In this document: piece by piece, positions 25,201-37,200 of the stretch | Numbering within the stretch: the stretch's first letter is position 1 | Layout of the letters: every line of letters begins with the position of its first letter | NCBI GenBank assembly: GCA_002633005.1 | Contig: NMRA01000271.1 | Location: forward strand, 477,028-541,027 | Reading direction: 5' to 3' | Length of the DNA stretch: 64,000 bases | Origin: Phoronis australis | Taxonomy: Eukaryota > Phoronida > Phoronidae | The notes under the pieces: generated by a model | Database searches by the model: none | What the model was told of the DNA's origin: nothing | What the model saw: only the letters and a program-made list of their open reading frames with translations | Program-made: the position numbers and the translations under genes

Positions 25201-28200
25201 CGTTCAAAGGATGATTGTAAAAATTGGCAGGTATGTGCTTACTATAAAGAGTACGGTTGAGGATGATTTTCCGACGATTTTGACTACTGTGGCGCCTCCT
25301 AGTGTCAGTTTTTTGTTACGCCTATGGCTGTATCTCCTAAACCGTTCGCAGGATCTTTACTTAATTTAGCAAGTGTATTTATATGATGTTGACTACGGAT
25401 GACGACGACTTTCGGACAGATCTGACTACTGCTGTGCCACCTAGTGGCAGTTTTAGTTTTTTTAACGTTTAACTCAGTATCTTTAAAGGTCCTCAACAGA
25501 TTTTCATAAAATTCTAAATATAGGCATCTATTACTGTGATGACGCTATCTTCCTGTTTTTTTTGGGTGGAATCGAGGTATTTTGCACCACCTAGTGGGCA
25601 TTTTTGCTGTTTTCAAATCTTGTTTTTGGTGCCCACCCTGTATCAACCAAATCATTTGAAAATTGGCATATATGTTCTCAGTGTGAAGACGACCTTTGAT
25701 GATGGTGACTGACTACTGTTGCGCCTCCCAGTGGTATTTTTGTTTTGCGCCCATAGTTGTATCTCCTAAACCCACTGCAGGATCTTTACTAAATTTAGTA
25801 AGTATATTTATATGAAGATAACGACAGACGACGACTTTCAGGCGGATCCAACGGACTCTGTGCCCACTAGTGGCAATTTCATTTTATTTTGTCTTCCTTT
25901 GTTTCTCTGACGTTCCTTGACAGATTTTTATGAAATATGGCATTTTCCTGTTTTTGGATGGATTGTATGTTTTTGCGCCATCTAGGCGTTTTTTATGATA
26001 CAAATAAATAACCCTAAAAGCACACCATTTGCAATGCATTTGTGGGCCCATTTCAACGCTCTGCGTGGCTCTTGTTGCGAATTTGGGAGATGACTTCAAA
26101 GAATTGAAATGCGCTCTTCAAGAAGCTAAATAGGAATATTGCTTTCCAAAGACGTTAAATTAAGATTTTGCAGGTTCTTGTGGGAGAGGACAAATCGTTG
26201 CCCATAACATCCCCTGAAGCCTGTAGTCTTAACTTGACGCCCTCGCGTTGGAGGGGTAATCATCTATGTAGAATCTAGACATGGTGTTTACCTTAAATGC
26301 CCTCTATACTATAACCATTAGCTAATTTAATATGTTAACATTTGGTTACAATCTTGCTCAAAATGGCCACTAGAAGGCGCTGTTGCGTATTACGCTGTCG
26401 AAGGCAAGCAGTGCAGTAACAAAAATGATTTATTTTTATCTCACGTTGACATTCAACTTATTCACATGTTTGGTAGAGCTAAATGGCCTATAATGAAGAA
26501 TTTTTTGAATATTCCCAGCTGCCATAGTGATATGTAAGATCACGCTTGTCGTGTGGTTTAAGTGGGGCTCAGGTAAACTAAGCTGTTATCAAGTCTGTTT
26601 AGGCTGGGGTAATGATATGAGTTAGTGAGAAAAGAACTGTCACCTCTATTACTTTAACACGTTCTTGTAGATGTGTCGTTGCGTTGCAATTTCAGTAATC
26701 GAAAAACGTGCATACTTTGAATCAAGTATTTTTGAACAGCGTCATTTTATAATTTATCGGTAATGACATTCTTTCTAACGGCTTATCCTTGCTTATTTCA
26801 TCTCTGACAGTAATAGGACAATGTTTTTTCTTCAGAGATTGCATCCAACTTCGCTTTATACGTTCCATTGGAAATACAGTTTGAGAAATCCTGCCAGATA
26901 AAAGGTGATTAATTTCATTATTTTGAGGTTGTGTCAAGTGAAAAACACCTGTCCTCCGTAAACGGTTGAACTAAGTTACCATCTGAACTCGCCGTTCAAT
27001 ACCAACTTCTTTATGCCTCACTGCTAAATATTTTCTCTTGGCTGGTAGATTTAAAGTGTATGAAACATGACATTGTAAGTAAAACGTTGTTGAGCATAAG
27101 GGAGAATTCTCCAAGGTCTCATTTTGATTGAACTTTTTAAAATTTTATTCTTAATGTCATCTCCGCTCTGTTTAGTGTACCTCAACAAGGATGTTGATCA
27201 ACAGCGAGTGACTAGTGACATAGATCTATCTGTCACTGTCAATGGTCGCCCAGTTCCATTCATTGTTAAGAGTGGCCAGTTTCCTCTGTCCTTCGAATTC
27301 TGTCCTCTATCAGCTGATGATCACGTGGTCTGTGTTAAATTCAGAGGCTACGACGTCCAAGGTTAGTTCGCTGCTGGAGTTCTCTAATGTGTGTGAAATG
27401 TGATTTGAAGTGCTTGAGAAGTGGTTTCTGTGCTTGCAAAGAACTGAAATGTTGTTAGTTCTTGAGACTATGCTCAGCCCATAAAAACGCACCATGGTAA
27501 TTTAACTTGTAGAGCCTGTTCACTAGCACTAATGAACTGTGAGCTCATTTGAAGCCCTGAAGTCACCTCAAATTTGATCTAAGAACAATTTGGGTGCAAT
27601 TTCATACCTGTAAGTGGTCTAGCTAGATAAAGAGTAGGTATTTGTTGTAGAATGTGGCTTGATATCATTTTAAAAGCAATATAAGAAATTAGTGAACATT
27701 TCCCGTGCACAATTCCCTTATATTTGCGCATGCAAGCCTGCAAAACAATTTTGTAAGTATCCCTCGGGGGCTTTTCTAAGCCTTGCTTGTAAAAGGGCTC
27801 ACTAGAAAGGTCGCATATTAAACTTCCAACGGCAGTCTGAAAAACGGTCGCATCGGATAACTTTCGGGAGATTGTTGGGAGCGTTAGTCGAGTCTTGACA
27901 TCAAAAATCCCCTATGGCTAGTTCTAAATAATCCAATAGCAGTTGCCCAATCATGCCAGGTATCAGGATAGAAGTCAATTAGTGGGATCTTCCTAGCATT
28001 GCTTGATGTGTGACCAAAGCATTAGAGAGAGCTCTTTAAATATAAAATCTTGGGTACAAAGACTCCATTTGTATCATTTGGGTGACTTAAGTGATAGGTG
28101 CAAGGCCTATAACATCGGCGGCGCAGCACTGAAAAAAGTGGAGGCTATAGCCCCCAGCCCTCCTGTCGTGCATTGCCCATTGACCGTGGGCGGCGCAGCA

Positions 28201-31200
28201 CTGAAAAAAGTGGGGCTATAGCCCCCAGCCCCCTATGGTGCACCGCCCGTGTATAAATCAAATAGTTACACCCAAGGTTTGAATGTGTGGACCGTCATTT
28301 TACCCCTCCCTTCCAAAGCACCGAGAACCTTCCCTAATTTAACCAGCCAGACTAAATGTCCTGACGAATGCTGACGTCGCATGAGCGGCAGATGTATACC
28401 ACCAGGAAGAGATAACCAGGAAGGGACAACTAGCTAAACCGCCGTTTTTGGTCTCTTTCCCCGGACTAATATCAGGAGTTAAGTTTCATTTAAAGGAAAA
28501 CAGATGATTTCATCAGAGAGAATAAAGCTTTTTCTATAGAAAGATGTCAAAAAAACTCACTTTTCAACTTTGAACAGCGGTGTAATTGTACTTTGAAAAT
28601 ATCAAGTTCAGCGCACGCAATCGCAATTTCCCACACGCAGTCACGGGTATTTAAGCTTTTCCGTCGATGTATAGATGGCGCAGTAATCAAGTCCTCCCTC
28701 ATTAGCATATCAAATTTGCATGCTGTAAATGGGAGTTTTCGAGATTCTCGTCAGTTGTTACATCGAAATGTCATATAGTTATAACGGGAGTTTGTGACAA
28801 AAGAATTTCATTGTGACGGATTTTATCCAGCAAGAATACTTCTGTGGGACACGTTTGTCTCGGCTCCGTTAATGAAGTAATGTTTGAGGAGTTGTCCGGC
28901 TTCTTCCATGAACTAAAGCGGAATATTGCGGATCGAATCGCCAGGAAACAGGTGGCGAAGAGCGTGGACGACGGACGTAGTGTTCCGCGCACTGAGTGAG
29001 GTCATGCTCTGCGCGAAAGTTCACAGAAAATTTATTCGGCCATATCATATGGTGCTACCACAATTGGACTTGAGGAGTAAACATGACACTGACATGCAAC
29101 GCAGTGCAGTGTGCAATTCTACTTTTTGTATATGCACCACGAGTCCTCTGGCTTCGTCACCGTATCCTCTGCTAGTACAGCAGCCACTACCTGGAGTACC
29201 AGCACTGAAAGCACCAGTGTCGCAAGTAGACGGAATCTTTTTCCCGGCCCCAGTTTAATAAGTCGTACCTCTGGACTCCCACCCCAGCCTTACCTGATCG
29301 GGGTTTACACTTACTGGCAGGTGGTTGTATTAGAGAGATGTTCCGTACATACAAGAAGAACAGGGGTGATGCATCATACAATCAGAAAAGAAAAATTCTG
29401 GCTGCTGTGACCATTTCTGCAGATGTCAAAAAGAAGTAAGTTTTATTTTGATTTCCTGGGAATAAAGTGATGAGATTGGGAGTTTTGAAATTATTCTTGT
29501 CCTTCGTTTTGTATCAATGGTCACATTACTGTGTCTAATTCTCATCAATTCATGTTATTGTCAAAACTGAATTGTTGCAAACTTTCCTCAGTTCACTCTA
29601 ATGACCCTCATTGCAAAGCAGGTGACTTTCTCAGTGATTGAAAGCAAAACTATGTCCATGGTTAGTTTCCAATAAAACAGTATGCGAATCATAGGTTTCT
29701 TTTAATTTCGGGACAAGCTGAACATAGACTATTTTAAAGATGCCAAGTCTCATTAAAACCATGAAGATTTGAATTTTAGCAACCGCCACCTAATGACTTC
29801 ATGGAGAAATGTGTGCACAGAAAATGAAACATTTGTTAAACAATTTAAAATAGTAAAACTAAAACAACAAGCGTCAGTACTAAAATATATTTAAATATTC
29901 TATATTTCGAGCAATGCGCTCTTTGTCAAGGGTGTGCTACAGACTGCTGAGTATATGTAGATGGATTTAAAATAAAATGGCACAGGAGACCACATAGCGA
30001 CATACAATTGACAATTTGCTGTTTTAAAGAAAACACTGCAACTGAAAGCTTAAAAACAAATGTGAACATACAAAAACCCCAATAATTTCAAATATAATGC
30101 AGTTGTTATTTGATAGTGAAATATTCAAGTATTAAAAACTGTTCCTTGTTTCATTTGGGCAACAATGAAATTTGCATGAAAATAGTCTCGCAAAACGAGA
30201 CTTTTGTGATATTGTAATGGTAACTGGTTCTGGGATGGTTTCCGGTACATGGGAAGACCCAGGGTAGTTTGTAAATTAGTACTTCATTTGCATTCCCAAT
30301 TTAATGAGACGATGTATCTTTAAAGTATGTAGTTCGACTTGTTTGTACCAAAATGCAACTTGACGTGCAACTTTTCTTTGAATTGCAAGTACTAAGTACG
30401 AAAATAGACAAAGGATATGTACAAAACACCCATTTAAGTGCATGACTTGACTTTAAGTGAAGCATGCTTGCACATGAGTATGCCTTCAGGATGAAAGGAC
30501 CTGAAAGAATGTTTTTATTGAAAAAGTACAATGTTCTCAATGGATGAACTTTCAGTTTTAGTTGTACAGTACTAGTTCAGTGTTGTTCTTGTGATTTCCT
30601 AACTTCTGTTTTTCTTGGCATCCTTCTTCCAGTACAGCAGAAGTGCAGAGATTGAGGTAATTTACTGTACCTACACCATTCCTTCTTGCCATTTCTGAGC
30701 AAGCTGGATAGTTCCATACGACAAGAGTTCATTGGTAACCATAGACACAAAATTGTAAAGGTGATCATATGACAGTTTTAAAATAAGAGATTAAATCATG
30801 CCGCAATTCAACGTTTCCCTGCCTCCTCTAGATTATGTGAGACTAGGTGGTAAAAGAGTGAACATATACATTCACTAGAATATCAAGCCTGTCACAGTAG
30901 TGCTTGATTTAGGAATGAGATTTAAAGTTTTGGGGTTTCCAAGAAATGCTAGATTTCGGGATGACCTGTTATGTTCACTAGTCCTGCTTGTGGGTCCAAA
31001 TCGTGTTGCCGATACATCATCACTAAACATTCTAATTGTGTGCCTCTAGATACCCTCTCTCACTTTAAATTTTGCCATGTTTCCCATTGCAGATTAGACA
31101 ATCCAAGGTAAAAGATGATATAGAGTACATGTGATTGGCCACTTTGTAAGAACAATTCTTGTCGTAAATATACCAATGCACATATTGGTGGTTTCCTCAG

Positions 31201-34200
31201 AGGAGAGGCAGGAAGAAGCTTTGAAAGCAGAAGTATGCGAACAAAAGGCGACGTGGGTGTGCGTGATAAACTTTATCGTCAGGTAGCAGTTTATAAAACG
31301 TGAATTAAATTGACGTGTATCATATCATTTGCTCAAATTGTCCAAATAATTTTCTGTGGTCTGTTTCTAAATTTGTGTAGCAATTGTCCTTGTAAAGTTG
31401 TACAGCACAATAGAATACACATGTACTTGAGTTATCGTTGTTGCATTTTCCAGATCTATGAACGTCACAACCATTACGATATCAAATTAACTTAGCTAAT
31501 GTTAAACAACAAAATCAGTCAACATAATGCAAAGTGCACCGCATATTTGCACACAGAGAGGTGCTATTCGAACCAAAAATGGCGCTAGTGAAATACTTGT
31601 AGCAGTCTTATCATATTCAGAGCACTGGTAGGCATGTTACTACTGTGACTATGTCATGTGAATTAGTACATTGTTGTGTCCCTCAGTCCTTCTTTTGCTT
31701 TTTCCTGAGTGGAATCTCATGGGTTGCAACAATACCCCTGACCTCTCTCTGCAGTTTGTTTGTCAGTACGGCATGTGGAAAATTTACTGATGTCAGCTTT
31801 CTACTTGATATACACTTGTATTGGCTATAAAAAGTTTCAACAGCACTACCCTTTAACTGCAGTGGAGAAATGTAGTACCCTGGATGTCTGGTGTGAAAAT
31901 CCTTGCACAAGACTTTGAACGAGAATACACAAATTTGTAGAAGATTGTATGTCTGAAAGGAAACAATGAAAACACACTTAAATTTGCTGTTGCATTATGC
32001 AACTTCCAGCAGCGTCCTCAAACTGGACTTAACACAGGCTGAAGTGTGCATAACTTCCCGATGCTTTACATATGAAGCAGTAATTGTTGCTATCAACTGG
32101 AATTCAAAAAAGGCAAGGTTGCCTGTACGTAATTTAAGGTAAAACGGTAGCTTGTACATTAGCAGTTTTCACTTGTAGAATGATTTTTGTTTTCTGAGGT
32201 CATGTATATCTGAATTTGTGAGTAATGCCTTATCTCTGTGATTGCTAGGCCAAATTAATGAGAAACGTGCATATGAAGGTGGTTGAAAATTGTCTTATGT
32301 TTTTAAGAACAAGTTTTGTAGCGAAAATGATCCTCCATATTCAGTAAGTATCGTGATGTGCTATTTGAACCCGCGAGGTATGTCATTAGTGCAAAAGGTC
32401 GCCTATTTGCAGATTTTTTTGTTTTCACATTTACCAGGTGTCAGTGAATACAGCTGCACTTTGTTGATATTCAAAAGGCATTGTTGTTTAGTTCCTGTAA
32501 TACATTAGCGCAATTAGGAGGATGCAGTTACATCTTTAAGAGGTTTAAGAAAAGTTTGCAACCAGGATACTCGTCAAAAGAAATGAGCACTAGTGTGCCT
32601 CCATGAATCCTTTTCAATAAGCCACTCATTACTTATAATTTTAAGTTTTGAAGTATACCATGACTGGAATAAAGTGACTCGTTTCAAAACCTGACTCAAA
32701 GGGGTGCTTGAAGTCAATACCAGAGAGGCTTACAGAATGAATACCTAAAGAATACCCACTGAAGAAACAGTCATTTATTTCTTATTCAAAGCAAAGGTAT
32801 CCAAACAGTAATCGAATTTTGAAAAATAAACCTGTCAATACAAAACTTAGAGAAAACCATATCCTATCAATTCAGCCCCAAACTCGACAAAAACCTTTCC
32901 CAATTCGATGCCAAAATTGGTGAAAATCACCCTTTTAATCGGCACGTCACCCACCCACATCATGGAATCTCATTCAGATACTGAATGGCCCGTGTTCTAA
33001 ACACCAAATTTTGTAAGAAGCCTTTGGTTCTCAAATCATATTATACTATAATAACAAAATAGATACCAGTATAGACCTAATTCAATAAGCACATTATTTA
33101 ATATGATTATGTGTGTTGTATTTCCATTTCCGTTTTGGGTTACAAAATGAGTCCTTGTTTTTAAAGTGACTTGAAAAAGATATTTCAGAGTCGAGCGCTA
33201 GTGGATAAACCGGTGACCTGCCGCTGAGAGCACTCGCTGATTTTAAAAGATACCACAGCGAACAATCATCGCTTCGCAATCAGGAGGTAAAAACACTCCC
33301 ATGACCGCAGTTCTAAATTCCAGCTAAGCAAGCCCTATTTCGAGGGGCGGACTTTGAATTGATTTGACACCATGACAGTGGGTTGCAGAGAAGTTTAGAA
33401 CGAGGTCAACATAGAACTTTCTAAGGCTAGCTGTCGTGTTGACAAAAGTTTGAAGTGTCAGAATCATAGACTGAGCGCGCGAGAGGTCTATGATTCCTGT
33501 TCTATAATTCAGTTGACGAAAAAATTGCTGTCGGCATAAAGAACGACCGTGGGAAATTCATTTTCACCCCGGCCAACCCGCGATCGACAACGCCCGGAAG
33601 GCGATCGAGAACGACACCTTACACCAAAAATGGCAGACGACAGTGAAGTACCCGGTGAGTTTAAGTGTCATTTTCTTCTTAAATAGAGGCTACTTTGGTA
33701 CCAATGCGACACACCGAAAAGCGTCAGAGCTTAGCCTTTGTTGTGGACCTGAAATAATACTTGGCTTTTGCTATTTTTTGAAATAGAGACCGCAGAATGC
33801 AATGGCTTTCAGTAAAATGACTTGCGTCTCGTAAATTCGTCAATTTCTACTTGTTATTAGCAATTCTTGGGTTCTTCAGTGGACACGTGTGACGTTTATA
33901 GTTAAATCGTCCCTGCTGACACCTTTGTTAGTTATAATTTGTGAAACAATTCGAGCTATCTACCGATACAAGCAGGTCCTTGTGTGAGACGGCGATCGGG
34001 AACGAAGCTGTTAATTCTCCATGGCGATCGTGAACGCACATTTTTTTCTGTACATTTTCCTGAATAATTGTTCAAGTTACGGTGTAATATCAATAATTTT
34101 AGAATAATACGACCATGAATTAGTTGACAGGTCAATTGTTTGTTATACTTTCACCGTTTTTTTATGATTTCTCTGTGAGATTTAGCCTCACAAATATGAT

Positions 34201-37200
34201 TAATTTGATTTTTCAGTTGAACTGTAGCCGCATGAGAAGTCCTTCAGAGTGTTAACATACATGCCTTCAAAAAAGAGTACCGGTAGCACAACTGCTGCAT
34301 GTGACAAAGGGCTGTGTATGCATATATGTTGTGAAGCTTCGTTCAGGAAGAAACCTTTTTTGTATAACCACATGACAATAAAACACAGTGGCACTCACTA
34401 GCTGCAAACAAGACCTTTACCAGCCCCCTGTTGCATGGGGCAAGATTTTTTTTACCGCATAAGAAAACACAATATGAAGCATAGTGCTCAGAAATCAAGT
34501 TGTTTCAGTGCCCTATCTGTGATCAATGTTTCACAGAAAGAGTAAGCCTGACTCACTCCTTGTTGTTGTGAATGTGTCATGCAAGAGAATCAGAATCACC
34601 ATGGATAAAATAATTCAGTCCAGTAGTGAAAGTTGTTAAGTCACGAAACTTTATTCAGATATACAGAGTTTATGGTTGGTAGTTGTCTGATGTGATAGTA
34701 TTTTGACGTTTGGTTTGAACCTTTTTCCTATTTGTGTTATTTCAGCAGCATCTTTAACAGAACCAGTGCATTTTTGTTGTGTTTGGGTACATTTAAATGG
34801 CCACTCTATGTGTCATTGGGTGATTCTTACATACAATTGTTATAACCAATTAGTATTTTAAAAGAAAACTATATGTCTGCCATAACTGTAGAAACTATTT
34901 TCATATTGTTGTTGTTTCCCTGTGAGAGAATTTTATACTATGAACCTGTCCGAAATAGATTGTCTATGATTCAGTGATGATTTAGTCTAATACACTCCAA
35001 AAATAATTCGCAGGAAATGTACTCTGAATGTGTTATGTTGATTTCCCTAAAGCATTGTTTTATATCTTTTTTCTGTATGACCAATTTTGAGGAATGTGTG
35101 ATAAAAGATTAATAATATTATAGAATTGCTTTAATATTGTTGTTGATTTCCTGTGTAATCACTACATTATTTCTTGAAGTGATGTTAAAGACAACATTTT
35201 AACTACATTTTTGAGAAAATCACAATATAGTAGGTGTATTATATCTTGCCTCACTCTTTTTCAATGTCACGTTAAACTGGAGATCATGAACTGAAGATGC
35301 ACTCAGGACCAATACTACAAAACAGAAGAGTCAAACATATGTTGTATATCCAAGCCACACAAGTGCCACAAGTCAATCTGTTCATCTCTGTATCGATAAT
35401 ATCAGTAAAACATCCAACAAAATATCACCCGTTTTATCAGCAAAACAGTTAACACCATTTCTGGCATTTTTTTAAATCCCAGACCTTCATGAGCGGTAAT
35501 CTTTGAATCACCTCACGAATGGTGTTGCCGCTCTCTTCTCGTTCCCCACAGGCACGCTCATCATCATTCTTTAACTTCACTGCCGTATTTGTTTTTTTCC
35601 TTTTGTTGTCACAATCTTGCAAGAAGATTCGGAACTCGCTTTCCAGGGCCGGATCCAGGATTTTGAGTTTGGGGGGGGGGGGNNNNNNNNNNNNNNNNNN
35701 NNNNNNNNNNNNNNNNNNNNNNNNNNNNNNNNNNNNNNNNNNNNNNNNNNNNNNNNNNNNNNNNNNNNNNNNNNNNNNNNNNNNNNNNNNNNNNNNNNNN
35801 NNNNNNNNCCCTTGACACCCCCCCCCCCTCCTAAATCTGCCAGTGCTTTCATCTGCATCAACAATTTGTTTACTCCTGGCTTACACGCCACATGGAGCAA
35901 TTGCTAGGTGAGTCTTAGTTTAGAACCCTTGTTTCACTTGGTTTGGTTGAAAAGTATATGTCTATATTTCAAAACCCTGGTAGAGTGTACTTTCACGCCC
36001 TGATTAATCTGTTCGTTGAAGCTCGCCTCACAATAATAACAGTGAACGTGTTTCCTGAAATGAAAATAAATTCATATTTCATTTGTGAAAATATCCATAA
36101 TTAAAATAAGGCTTGATGTACATGTAGTAATTTAGTGGTAATGCTATGATATTGTTTACTTTGGAAACGAAAGTAACAGTAATGACTCAAAATGTGATTA
36201 ATTCATTGCACCACACTTATTTTGTAACCCTTTTCACGTTTTATAAGTAAAAAGTTCATAACTGTTCGGCACACCACGATGCGTTCTCGATCGCATAAAC
36301 AAATCAAAAATTTGCGTTTCCGATCGCTTATCTTTGCGTTCTCGATCGCATCTTTCAACAGAAAAGTGTCGAAGAATCAGAGATCCTGTCAAAACTACGA
36401 AAAACAAGCATTGTGTTATATTTTCACAAGTCACTTCTTCATAACTTCATGGTCAATTTATTGATTTAGTACCAAAAATAACCGCAATTTGCCAAAATGA
36501 CATACGAATCACCTTTGACTCAAGCGATGCCTCATTCAACGTAACTTATCTCCAATAATTGGAACAGAAACCAGCCCAAACCTCTACCTGCCCTTCCTCA
36601 ATGTGTTACGCCTTGAACCCATGTCTCTGTTTTCACATTGGAAGTAAAAGCAACGTAAATTCATCAAATTTACTCACCTTGCCTGGCTTCGCTTCTCGCA
36701 ACAGGTTTCGTTCTCGATCGCTTTCCGGTCGTTCTCGATCGCGGGTTGGCCGGAGTGATTTTGAGGTGGACACCTGTATCCAAGAATAAATATTAATATG
36801 GACAGCACACAAACGCAATAGTTTGAAAGCTTCTAATTGTGTCGATAGATATTATAATACCATGCAGTTTTCATTAATTTATTACTCACGGTTTCGCTCC
36901 TGGTCTTCAAAGAAAGCAATCTTTAAAGCTTCCTTTCTCTCCGTGTACTCCTCGATATCCTTCCCGTCGCACTCATCTATGACTTCAGTCAGATTCTCAA
37001 CGGAAAATTTAACGTCTTTAATAAACGATAGCTCAACACTGGGTTTTCTCAAGCTCAACTGTCAAATCATTGCTAGTTGTAATATCTCACCCTCCGCGTT
37101 TCGTTTCTTTGGGAGGTTGCGGTATCGTGAAACAACGCCGTCGAGTGAGAGAAGTTGCACCGGAAAATTGGAATTGGTTGCAGTACTTTCCTTTAGAGTG

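Larger units (their letters stand above)
33565..36757. mobile_element. 3.2-kb inverted-repeat DNA element with GCGATCG boxes
   Basis: The ends are inverted copies: about 53 bp from 33565 (CACCCCGGCCAACCCGCG...) pair with 36757 downward (CACTCCGGCCAACCCGCG...), with some five mismatches. Both flanks carry ATTTT (33560-33564 and 36758-36762), a possible 5-bp target duplication. Boxes of the form GCGATCGnGAACG occur in each terminus and again about 400 bp inside each end (33990 and 34021; 36278, 36320 and 36335, inverted), a symmetric layout like subterminal transposase sites. Inside, 33631 begins an ATG exon (MADDSEVP) with donor GTGAGT, but no transposase domain is visible; the N gap lies within. 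Confidence 0.65.

Noticed and set aside
35519-35907. Open frames across the N run
   Set aside because: They exist only because N codons are not read as stops.
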